Part shown: positions 1 through 8,125 of the stretch, one piece after another | Numbering within the stretch: position 1 is the first letter of the stretch | Layout of the letters: the number at the start of each line of letters is the position of its first letter | Source: Larix sibirica | Taxonomy: Eukaryota; Streptophyta; Pinopsida; Pinales; Pinaceae | Length of the DNA: 11,442 nt | Assembly: GCA_004151065.3 (NCBI GenBank) | Contig: NWUY0300137063.1 | Coordinates: forward strand, 1 to 11,442 | Direction of reading: 5' to 3' | Translations under genes and position numbers: made by a program | Notes under the pieces: generated by a model | What the model was told of the DNA's origin: nothing | Database searches by the model: none | What the model saw: only the letters and a program-made list of their open reading frames with translations

Positions 1-635
1 GTAGATGATAAATTGTTGATGCTTGGTAAATTCAATAGCTAATGGTTGTTGACGCTTGGAGGTGGCTGAGATAATTCCTTCATTAACATAGTTTAAATAT
101 GACTTCTTCTGTAAAACGGTACCCATCTCTCTCTCGAAGTTGCACTTTCGGACTTGAAACTAACTTTTCCTCTAAAGGAAGGGCACAAAGGCCAGGAAAA
201 GATGTTGAAAGGAAGGAAACGACCCCTTATTGGGACAACGCTAGGACAATGTAAGAAAGAAAGAAGAAATGTAATGAAAGCAAAGCCATCCCCATTGAAA
301 GACACATACTCTTCAATCAAATGGGAAAGTTTCAATCAAGTGGAAAAGTTTCAATTTTTTGTTATTACATATATAATAATAATGAGCTACTTCAAGCCAC
401 TTATCTAAGCATACACATATCTTAACAAGCCTATTAATAAATAAACATCTCTAATTTCTAATTTCTTGTTCAGGTTAACAATCGTTCATTAATTTATTAA
501 ATTAAACCCTTTTTTCACCTTAATTTAGAGATATAAAGTTTATTTAGAATAATTTGTAAATTATTTGAATTTGTACACCTCCATCTTTGAGCAGTGGCTT
601 TCTTTAAATTTGTTGAAGATGATTGAAAATGCAAA
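1..635. other. AT-rich intergenic DNA without a supported gene
   Basis: Short open frames exist on both strands here (an 84-codon one on plus at 154-408 and an 80-codon one on minus at 93-335). They overlap each other, resemble no family I know, and have the lengths expected by chance. The only structure I see is a small 19-bp repeat at 312-355. From about 360 to 600 the sequence is very AT-rich. Confidence 0.6.
312..355. repeat. 19-bp short tandem repeat, about 2.3 copies
   Basis: A unit beginning TTCAATCAA and ending GGAAAGT or GGAAAAGT occurs twice and is followed by a third partial TTCAA start. The period is 19 bp (the shared C falls at 314, 333 and 352). It is probably replication slippage in AT-rich DNA. 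Confidence 0.6.
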
Positions 636-710
636 TCAGATTGGAGTATGTACGGAGGGGATTCCAGTATCTCTAACCCCGTGACCGTCCCACCTTCCGT
701 CACCTTTACC

Positions 711-760
711 CTGCGCCACGTGATTGACCCCCGATCTGCGCCACGTGATTGACCCCCGAT
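711..760. promoter_or_regulatory. 25-bp tandem duplication carrying paired G-box and W-box motifs
   Basis: Two identical 25-bp units (711-735 and 736-760) each contain the palindromic G-box CACGTG (717-722, 742-747). Two bases further on each has TTGACC, a W-box core of the TTGAC(C/T) type (724-729, 749-754). G-boxes are bound by bZIP and bHLH factors and W-boxes by WRKY factors. Whether this copy is active is unknown, because no adjacent gene is certain. The 25-bp length is not a multiple of three, which argues against the duplication lying inside a functional coding exon. Confidence 0.45.
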
Positions 761-850
761 CTGTCTCGTTCCGTAGGCCGGTCTTCATTGACCTCTCATC
801 AATCTGACGCCATTCGGAAACTAACCCCATCCCTTATCCCAGCTCGCTCC

Positions 851-970
851 GCTCTTCACACCGCATACTCCATCTGGTGTTCCCACCTCCTCTCGTTTGT
901 GTCCTCTATCGCTCTTCACACCGCATACTCCATCTGGGGTTCCCACCTCCTCTCGTTTGTGTCCTCTATC
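851..970. repeat. 60-bp tandem duplication, two copies differing at one base
   Basis: Units 851-910 and 911-970 are directly adjacent and identical except T at 878 versus G at 938. Such near-identity points to a fairly recent duplication compared with the decay elsewhere. The unit is a multiple of three and has no stop in at least one frame on each strand, so it leaves a reading frame intact. The minus-strand frame gives a doubled 20-residue peptide (starting DRGHKREE). Confidence 0.9.
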
Positions 971-1272
971 GACCAACAGGTCGAACTCGGTCACCCACCC
1001 TCCCCCCATCATCCCCGCTGGGTCCCAACCTTATCGAAGCCCGTCCTGTAGATTTCTTGACTCTCCGTAGCTTCCTCAACCCCCATCTTGTCTTGTCCCC
1101 ATCTAGAACATTTAATCTCTGCAAGACCCCTCAACGTCGTCAACCGCCTACCACGACTTATCCACATCTCTTTGTTGCGGTCGATCCTCCTCCCATACCA
1201 ACGCCTGCAGGTACACTTTTCACTTTGGAAAAGAAGTGAAGAAAATAACAGCTGAATTAGAAGAAAAAACAC

Positions 1273-2361
1273 GTTGACTTTGGCGTATTATACAAGAGAG
1301 TATTTGCATTTGCGACGACTCTGCATCAAAGGCGGGATTGAATCGGAAAAGTTTTTTGTTGAGAGGAAACCGGGTCATGGTTTCAAGTTTGGAGATAGTG
1401 GGGAAGACATCTCCAGTCTGCCTGAATATTTTTATTGGAACCTAGAAATTTTTCCAATTTCGATTAGGCATAGTCGTACAACACTACCTTACCTCGCCTC
1501 TGTCCACATAGATTTGAACAACATGTGCCTACTACCCATTCTTTTTTACTAAAGTTGGTTCATACTTCATTTTAGGTTATAAATTACCATCAAATACAAC
1601 TAAGTCTGCGATTAACTCACATATATTGAGAGAAGAAAATATTAAAACCAATAACCATAGCAATAATTGTGAATCATAAATCACTCATACCCTATTATAA
1701 GTGAGTATGTCAAAGCATTTTATAGGCTTCATTACATGCAATCTTAAAGGCACAATACTATGGGCTCAAAAACCAACATCCCAACAATACTTACCAATGG
1801 ACAAGTATATGTGGGACAACCAAAACACCTCACATTTGTAGGATTCCGGCAGATGAAGAAATGTTGAAACTGCAATTTCCATTGCTCAAATCGCGATTTC
1901 GACAATTTGGGTAGTTTCATAATCCCGCATTTAGTCTAGGAACACATTTGCGATTGTTGAAATTGCATAATAGCACAACCTGCAATTTTTAGACATGATT
2001 TTGACTGGATTTCCTTAAAAATGTGCCAGAATAATGGGGCATTTTAGTTGGTTTTTATCCCACGCGCTTAACAATATTCAACACTTCAAAATTCTTCACT
2101 TAGTCAATGCCAACAATTAACCAACATAAAGCATCACAAAAAATAGAGCAACATTCATCCCAATAAACAAGTGGATTCCTTAAACTTTATTTATGAGAAA
2201 ACAAGTTTACAATAGACAACAAGGGGAGGTAGGCTCCTTTGTGTCTTTCTTTTACACAAAATACAATATTAATAAGGAAAATAAGCCTTATGCCGATGCC
2301 CAACAGTAATGTACAAACCAACCCTTGAAGCTACCGTAGGCCCACCTCTTGCAGATCATGT
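1273..2361. other. Intergenic DNA, no supported gene
   Basis: A 92-codon stop-free plus-strand stretch (1274-1552) lacks an ATG start and matches no family I recognise. The remainder is AT-rich. At 1861-1990 several variants of GCAATTTC, GCGATTTC and their reverse complements cluster around the perfect palindrome AAATCGCGATTT (1888-1899), suggesting a degenerate repeat. A purine run (AAGGGGAGG, about 2219-2228) resembles a polypurine tract, but no LTR edges or tRNA primer-binding site could be paired with it. Confidence 0.5.
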
Positions 2362-2637
2362 TCACCTCTTTGAACATAACCTCTTTGAACATATTTGTAT
2401 CCAAAGATGATACTCCTTGAATTCCTTAGTCACTTTGAGGGATCCACTATATTTATAATTCTTGCCAAACACTTGTAAGCTCCTTCCAAGTCTAAGTGGA
2501 CCTAAGCATCCACATACATGACTTGTATGTTGATGTCCATCTGTAATGGTGTCATGCACATTATGCAATGCAATCATGATTCGAGTGCCCACAAGTTTTC
2601 CCAGTGCATCTTCGTTTATCACAAGTTTGTTTGGCAA
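2362..2637 (-). pseudogene. Stop-free minus-strand stretch, probable relic coding sequence of unknown family
   Basis: Ninety-one codons without a stop but with no ATG (the frame opens at a TTG). The peptide includes segments such as LVINEDALGKLV and LGRSLQVFGKNYKYSG, which read like ordinary protein. Just upstream on the same strand, in other frames, are related peptides (LVMDVDAVDTLA near 2668 and LVLDVDAMGTYA near 2726), as if a repeated coding unit had suffered frameshifts. I do not recognise the family. A decayed retroelement or host gene with an internal repeat is possible, and chance is not excluded. Confidence 0.25.
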
Positions 2638-2822
2638 GTGTGTCTACTGCATCCACATCCATCACAAGTGTGCCTAGTAGGTGCTTATGTTGCATATGTA
2701 CCCATCGCATCTACATCCAACACAAGTGCTTCTGGCAAGTTGTGCCCAAGTGCACCCAAGAAGTGCTTTCAACAAGGTGGTTCCAAGTACACCTAGTTGT
2801 CTTGTGCCTAAGTGTACCCAAG
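2600..2822. repeat. Degenerate CAAGTG-rich repeat block
   Basis: Three related stretches of the form GCATC-n-CATC-n-ACAAGT end near 2626, 2670 and 2728, about 43 and 58 bp apart. A second pair, GTGCCCAAGTGCACCCAAG (2742-2760) and GTGCCTAAGTGTACCCAAG (2804-2822), is 62 bp apart and differs at two bases. The irregular spacing suggests old duplications with later insertions and deletions. CAAGTG hexamers continue more sparsely to about 2950. Confidence 0.55.
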
Positions 2823-3867
2823 AAGGTGCGCTCACCAGTACACGAAGCCAACATCTTCCCTTCTAATGTGTATCCAAGTGCTTATAGTCGACATGCATCC
2901 AAATAAGTGTGCCCAATTACTCTACCCAACCAATGTACATCCAAGCGAGCCTTCCCAAGCCACATATAAGCCAATCAGTTCTTCTTACCATTTTAGCGAT
3001 CATGCATTATGCATGCCTACGATAGAGTTTTCCTATGGAAACCTTCTCTGTCTCTCCAAGTTCCCACCAAACTTCTCTTGGTTTGTCCAATTAGTGTGAG
3101 CTGCTACTGTTTGCGGTTGTAATATGCATAATATATATAACATAGATATATACTAATATGTCCGTGGTGTGCCTTGTCAATGGCCCATGGCACCCAAAAT
3201 TGGCTTATCTAGCCATCAACCTCATGTCATGTTCATCCATTCCAATAGGAGACCACTAAGGTGATCATGCAAGGAAGGTTCCCGAAGCTTCCCAAGGCTA
3301 GGGACTTAAATCCTCCCCCACTAAAAGTTGTTTCCATCCTTGGCAACATCCACAAAACATGTTGTCCTCCAAGTATGTTTCTTAGACTCATGCATCTGTA
3401 CACAGTTGGCCACTCCAACCACTTCACATTATCAGTAACAAGATACTTGCACAATTGCAGCTCACTATCTAATACTTTCTCTAAAAAAGGAAACTTTGCC
3501 CAAATTTGTCCACAATGTCTCTTGGATTCCATTGTCACGGTTAATTTCTTCTGCTGTGATTGCAACCCAGTGTTTCTGCAATTGCTTTACATTTCTATGG
3601 AAAATCAACCTCCACTAAGAAGGTTATGCAATTGTCCAAGTGTTGCACTCTTTTGACTTACTGTCGCTTCTACATTTAGTTGTTTTTGCTATGTTTCTAT
3701 ACGTTGGATGCACCCATGTTCTAAATTATTTGGGTGGCCATTCCACCTATCATGTCCATGTCATGAGAATGCACATCTTCATGCCCAAACTAGTCATTTT
3801 TTTGTGTATTAGTCATCCTACACAACTTTTATGGACTAAGACAAAGTCACTACTAGACTTACCTTAC
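2823..3867. other. Gene-poor stretch with ambiguous open frames on both strands
   Basis: Two opposing open frames overlap around 3233-3656. The plus one has an ATG at 3267 and would give 129 residues. The minus one (3233-3565) has no ATG. Neither shows a family signature, and each may be a shadow of the other or both may be chance. The short segment 3110-3165 is AT-rich with TATATA runs. The surrounding sequence could be part of the same decayed element as its neighbours on either side. Confidence 0.3.
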
Positions 3868-4919
3868 ACTGTCACAAAGGTGCTTTAGTCACCTTTGTCA
3901 TCTACTGTAACTTGAGAGAATTTTCCTTGGCATCTTTTCAAAGGCTCCCTAGTGTCCACTTCTTGTTCCTAGGAAGTGATCCAACATCATGATGTTATCC
4001 CTGAAAATGATATGGCAAGTGGCCACCAATGACATTGCCACACAAAGTGTCTAATTTTTACTCCATTGTCAAGTAGTTCATAACTATCTCCTCTAACAGT
4101 TTGTAAGCCAACTATTCTAATCAGGAAGGTGTCAATTGAAAGTCATAAATCCCTATGGCAAGCATACAAAATAGCACATATGTTAGTTGGGTCTGTATCC
4201 AATAATTCTTTTCCTTCCACTACAATGTCCAACCATGAGCCTTGAACTACCTCCACGATGTGCAAAGGTGCCTCAGTTACCTTCGCAACTTGTTGCTTCT
4301 TCTTCTTGGTTTTATCCTACATTAATTCACTCAACCCCTTATCTGGTCCTTGAGTCTCTTTAATGACCTCTGCTAGGCATTGCAAACCTTTTGACAAAGA
4401 AATAATGTCACCCTCATATTACCAAACTCCATGAAGACTAAGAGTACTTAACTCGTGCAAGGCTCCATGAACTTGTTCCTCAGCAATGCCATTGTCTTGT
4501 AACTAGGAGTCTTGTTCGGTGAGTGCCTCGATGCATTACTGCAACCCAATACTTGGAATATTTTCCATCAAAAGTGAGACATCCATTTTTCCTGCCACTT
4601 CCTATGCACAATCCTATGTGTAACAAGGTGTTCCCTGTTAGATGTATTTATTTCCAACCTCTATAACTACTTCTAGTGCAAGTGCCATATTATGTCCAAT
4701 ATCTTTCTTCTGGTCATCCAAAGATCACAACAACTCAATCTTCTTCAATAATAACTACACCAAGGTCGCTAATGCCTCCAACCTTTGCTTTATATGGTCT
4801 CCACCATCTTGGGCACCTAAGGCTGCTTTGCCCAAAACCAACTTCTCTTATTGGTGTGCGACAACACAAGAAAAGTCTGTTGACTTACTAGAAACCTCAA
4901 TCAAATTTATGGCTAACAT
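3868..4919 (-). pseudogene. Decayed minus-strand reading frame, possible retroelement or host-gene relic
   Basis: Reading from ATG 4919 downward, one frame can be followed for about 350 codons with no obvious frameshift but with roughly 14 in-frame stops, several standing beside Gln codons. Two of the longest uninterrupted runs are about 56 and 51 codons and lie between 4310 and 3985. They contain protein-like segments: a lysine-rich run (DKTKKKKQQ) followed by AKVTEAPLHIVEVVQ. A related octapeptide (TKVTKAPL) is encoded about 388 bp further on, in a different frame, so a repeated unit may have existed. The stop density is not far below chance for AT-rich DNA, so this rests on composition and the repeat. 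A retrotransposon gag-like relic is possible, but no protease, reverse transcriptase or integrase motif is visible. Confidence 0.3.
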
Positions 4920-5247
4920 TCTTGACATCCTTCACAACTTCTTTGTATTCATCATCAACACACCACAAGTCTTGGCTTCATCTAAGATCATGAAATCGTT
5001 CTCATAGGGCACTAGAACAATTTTGGCAAGCTTAAGAAAGTCTTGGCCCACGTGAGTGTGGACCATGGGACCACTTATGATATAGAAAGTATTAACACCA
5101 ACCTATCTCAGGATGACCAATGGATAAATAGTCTTTTGAGATGTACTACCAACTATTGTATTCTTTGGTCCACACAAAAATGGGTTGTTATAGATGTATA
5201 ACACGATTGACATGATTTAAGGATGATTTTGAAAACAGTCGAGTGGT
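4920..5247. other. Intergenic DNA, nothing recognised
   Basis: No ORF of note and no repeat that I could pair. A short imperfect inverted pair (TGTTATAG and TATAACA, near 5186-5204) is too small to call a transposon end. Confidence 0.5.
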
Positions 5248-5523
5248 ACTTGGCCCAATCTTTTAGGTCATTAACTAAAGAAACTCAACCATACCCGTAG
5301 TTCTACTACGCGATTACCCAAATACTAAATATGATATGTGTGGTTCAACACTAATAGCAAGATGTTAAATCGACTTATCTACATAAACCACTTGTATGTA
5401 CTTGCCCAATCTTTTAGGTCATTAACTAAACAAACTCAACCATACCCTTAGCTCTACTACGCAATTACCCAAATACTAAATAATAATCTTTCTAAGTAAT
5501 ATGCGTAGTTCAACTCTAATAGC
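5248..5523. repeat. Direct repeat of about 110 bp, two diverged copies
   Basis: Copy 1 (5248-5358) and copy 2 (5400-5523) both start ACTTG(G)CCCAATCTTTTAGG and both end in CTAATAGC. Copy 2 has scattered substitutions and a short insertion after AATACTAAAT. A 41-bp segment separates them. There is no coding frame and there are no terminal inverted repeats, so this is a local duplication of unknown origin. Confidence 0.8.
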
Positions 5524-5616
5524 ATTTTTTTTTAAATGACAAAACTATACAAAGCAAATATGAAACATGCTTATTTGAAATAATGATTAATCATTGCATA
5601 CAGCGGTAAATGGTAA

Positions 5617-5839
5617 TGTCGCTGTCATGAGATTCATATCACTTCTTTGGGAATGAAAATCTCATGTTAGACTCCCATTTATCATTGTATTGTCGCTGTC
5701 ATGAGATTCATATCACTCCTTTGGGCATGAAAATCTCATGTTAGACTCCCATTTATCATTGTATGGCTTTGAAAACGTTGCAATAGATTATGGGATGAGT
5801 GATAAGTGGTCATGTCGCTATCATGATATTCATATCACT
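5617..5839. repeat. 74-bp tandem repeat with internal inverted repeat, two full copies and one partial
   Basis: Copies at 5617-5690 and 5691-5764 match at 72 of 74 bases. A diverged partial copy lies at 5813-5839, and its left flank (5800-5812) resembles the left flank of copy 1. Each full unit has a perfect 9-bp inverted repeat, CATGAGATT and AATCTCATG (5626-5634 with 5658-5666 in copy 1), separated by 23 nt. No open frame crosses it. It could be a short satellite-like array or a fragment of a dispersed element. Confidence 0.85.
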
Positions 5840-5915
5840 AACTTTCATTTTGAACTCCGGCTTAGACTTATAAGATTTTGGAAAAGTTAAATAAATTATG
5901 GGCTGCAGGTTGTTG

Positions 5916-6144
5916 TAGAGAGGTTGATCACATAGGTCATTATATGAAATTTGGCACCCCATCCACTTCATTTTGGTTTTTTGCTTTTTCAAACGTGTAT
6001 ACATATAATCAATTTTATTTAACTTTGCATTTTCAATGGATCTTTATGAGTAACCCAAAACAAATTTGTAATAGAGGTTGTTAATCACAGGTAATTAAAC
6101 TGGAAACTGTAAGTCAGATTTGGCACCCAAAAACCTCATTTTGG
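5916..6144. repeat. Diverged direct duplication sharing ATTTGGCACCC and CATTTTGG
   Basis: The stretch 5916-5976 and the stretch 6072-6144 share the same order of landmarks: TAGAG-AGGTTG or TAGAGGTTG, then ATCACA-AGGT, then ATTTGGCACCC, then CATTTTGG. Spacing differs by insertions. This looks like an older duplication of a 60-70 bp segment. Confidence 0.55.
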
Positions 6145-6209
6145 AAAACAAATAGTACAAGAGTAACACAAATATTTTGGAAAATAAATAGTACAGGAGT
6201 AACAAAAAT
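6139..6209. repeat. 36-bp tandem repeat, two copies
   Basis: Units at 6139-6173 and 6175-6209 both start TTTTGGAAAA and contain AATAGTACA-GAGTAACA. They differ at three positions. This array abuts the end of the preceding duplication, so several rounds of local copying occurred here. Confidence 0.8.
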
Positions 6210-6904
6210 GGTTGGCAAAGCAAGCACGCCAGTCACCGAATCACCAGAGTTACTCATGAGCTCAAATCCAACCCTACAAACTCAGTTAGGAGATCCTAGA
6301 TAGAAAGATAAGAAGCCAAGTAAACTGCTTTTTAATATCCAAATCTAACCATGTTTGAGTTCTGACTTCGATTTTATAATCAACCTAAATCTATTTGAAA
6401 TGATAAAAATTAAAATTTACATAAATTTTTATATTTTAGATGTTTAATAAATCCTAAATTAACATAAATAAAATTTGATTTTTATTAGAGAGTGGTTCAG
6501 TAGAAATCGTCAAATCTTCAAAAAAACTTCGTTAACTATGTTTCATAAAATGCTAAATTACTAATTAAAAAAAAAACTACAATTGATATTCATTACAATG
6601 AAACTATACATAGTTTTTTACATCATTTAGTCAATGATTACATCGGAGTGTTGTTAAACTTGATCAAACTGGCCAGCCTGATGATTCATTTCGAGTATCA
6701 CGATTGACAGTAGCTTAAGCAATACCAAAGAAAATGTGGAAATGTGGCTTAAGAAGCATTTCAAAACCAACCAAAAAGTCCAAAAAGACTAAAGTTTTTT
6801 CAAACTGGATAATACCTTCCAGATCAATTAAGGTTCTTTTTGGATAACAAATCCGCTTCACTGTTCAATTCCCGGTAAACATGATGGAATTGAATCAAGT
6901 GGAC
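6210..6904. other. AT-rich intergenic DNA, no gene seen
   Basis: No long open frame on either strand. Positions 6350-6620 are very AT-rich with short A and T runs. I see no repeat that can be paired and no recognisable motif. Confidence 0.6.
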
Positions 6905-7083
6905 GGATGATGCAGACCTGCCACCAATCAAGAAGTATTACCTCTGTAACTTGAGGGATGATGCAGAGCTGCCACCAATCAAGAAGCATTACCTCTGTAA
7001 ATGTACATTGAATTTAGCTCAATCAAGAATGGTCTTTGAATCATCAATAACCTGAACATTACCTCTGTAAATGTACATTGAAT
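6905..7083. repeat. 45-bp direct repeat plus a third partial copy
   Basis: Units at 6905-6949 and 6956-7000 (period 51) both run from GGATGATGCAGA to TTACCTCTGTAA and differ at two bases. The end of unit 2 with its right flank (6987-7013, starting CATTACCTCTG) recurs exactly at 7057-7083, 70 bp later. The exact 27-bp match suggests a more recent event. Confidence 0.85.
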
Positions 7084-7173
7084 GAAGAGAAGTGATGTTT
7101 TTACTGCGAGCAAAAAACAACAAGCGCTAAAAGTTCACTCCTTGTGTTGGTTCCACTGCCGCATCTCATCCAA

Positions 7174-7523
7174 CATCCAACATTTGAATGAGTGGGAAAC
7201 TGGGAGTTAGAGAGGCTTAAAATAATATGAATGAGTGGGAAACTGGGAGTTAGAGAGGCTTAAAATCATCCCAGTGAGTGGGAGAATGGGAGTTAGAACA
7301 TCCAACATTTGAATGAGTGGGAAACTGGGAGTTAGAGAGGCTTAAAATCATCCCAGTGAGTGGGAGACTGGGAGTTAGAATATGCAACATTTGAATGAGT
7401 GGGAAACTGGGAGTTAGAGAGGCTTAAAATCATTTGAATGAGTGGGAAACTGGGAGTTAGAGAGGCTTAAAATCATCCCAGTGAGTGGGAGACTGGGAGT
7501 TAGAGAGGCTAAAAATCATCCCA
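7174..7523. repeat. Eight-copy minisatellite with alternating 43- and 39-bp spacing
   Basis: The core GAGTGGGAAACTGGGAG, or its variant with GGGAGAATGGG or GGGAGACTGGG, starts at 7190, 7233, 7276, 7315, 7358, 7397, 7440 and 7483. Steps are 43, 43, 39, 43, 39, 43, 43. Two unit types alternate in part. Type A is preceded by TTTGAAT or ATGAAT and ends GAGGCTTAAAAT. Type B is preceded by ATCCCAGT, and two of its three copies lack the GAGGCTTAAAA tail, which explains the 39-bp steps. The order is A A B A B A A B. The array lies about 0.6 kb past the kinase stop codon, beyond the likely polyadenylation signal, so it is probably not transcribed as part of that mRNA. Confidence 0.93.
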
Positions 7524-7825
7524 GCCCCAGAGACAGTCCCCGAAACCTGAGAGGCGCCATTAAAGTGACCGCAAGGCCATTGGATTTGAAAAACAAGCTG
7601 AGGAATAACACGCTCTTTTAGATCCTTCTCACATGAAATTCTTCATATGCTCGAATCACTGATTATTTGCAACGTTTATGGGCCGGTTTTCAAACAGTAC
7701 AGCGTTCCTTGGTTTCCAGACAGCCCAACAAATAAAAACAGGAAGGGAAATCCAAGCTTTATCCACCATATTCCAGCTAATTACTAATTTCTTTTGACAC
7801 GAGAGACAATTTCCCTATCCAGGGT
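7524..7825. other. Spacer between minisatellite and kinase 3' end
   Basis: Unique-looking sequence with no supported ORF. An AATAAA on the plus strand near 7730 has no gene in front of it and is likely chance. Confidence 0.5.
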
Positions 7826-7831
7826 TTTATT
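7826..7831 (-). terminator. Candidate polyadenylation signal (AATAAA) for the kinase gene
   Basis: The minus strand reads AATAAA here, 295 nt after the TAG stop, giving a 3' untranslated region of about 310-330 nt, a normal plant length. A weaker variant, GATAAA, lies much closer to the stop (about 8067-8072). Plant signals are loose, so the true cleavage site may be elsewhere between 7800 and 8070. Confidence 0.4.
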
Positions 7832-8125
7832 TGATTGATCTATTCAACCACTCTGTATTTAGGTAGTGATGGATTCAAACACGGGCACTCTGTAATTCAG
7901 TTGTTTTGGCTACAGAGCAAGAGGCAACACATTGTTGCGTATGTTAGAGCTGGTTATTTGCTTTTTTGTTTTAATTTCATGGAAAACCTATATTTTCTGG
8001 TCCTCTGTGATAGAAAAACCTAAACTAAAACTTTCAATTGCAATATCGACAAAGCTTTCTACATATTTTTATCATCAGGCGTTACCGTTTGATGACCGTA
8101 GAGAGCTTAAAGATGTTGAAGTGAG

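Larger units (their letters stand above)
636..1272. other. GC-rich, strand-asymmetric block; possible old exon, leader or promoter
   Basis: This block stands out from the AT-rich flanks. The plus strand is pyrimidine-rich (many CCCCC, CTCC and TCC runs), so the minus strand is purine-rich. On the minus strand three open frames follow each other with end-to-start overlaps (1009-1272, 821-1012, 636-830). The second and third begin with real ATGs (1012 and 830); the first has no ATG. The second contains a 20-residue tandem peptide repeat because the 60-bp duplication is in frame. On the plus strand the open frames (749-1051, 877-1239) also lack an ATG. I recognise no domain. It could be a relic of a minus-strand coding sequence, a pyrimidine-rich leader of a plus-strand gene, or a CpG-rich regulatory region. 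The sequence alone does not decide. Confidence 0.35.

Noticed and set aside
1274-1552. 92-codon plus-strand open frame
   Set aside because: No ATG start and no recognisable motif. It could be an old exon, but nothing supports it beyond being open.
3267-3656. 129-codon plus-strand ORF with an ATG
   Set aside because: It overlaps an opposing open frame of similar length, shows no domain, and has the cysteine-, leucine- and phenylalanine-rich composition typical of translated non-coding sequence.
2200-5250. Complete LTR retrotransposon
   Set aside because: No paired LTRs, primer-binding site, target-site duplication or reverse transcriptase, integrase or protease motif could be found. Only weak coding relics are visible.
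7174-7523. CRISPR-like array
   Set aside because: The whole 43-bp unit is repeated with no unique spacers, and the context is a plant nuclear genome. It is a minisatellite.
7174-7523. G-quadruplex array
   Set aside because: GGG runs come in pairs 5 nt apart, but the pairs are separated by nearly 30 nt, too long for a convincing quadruplex.
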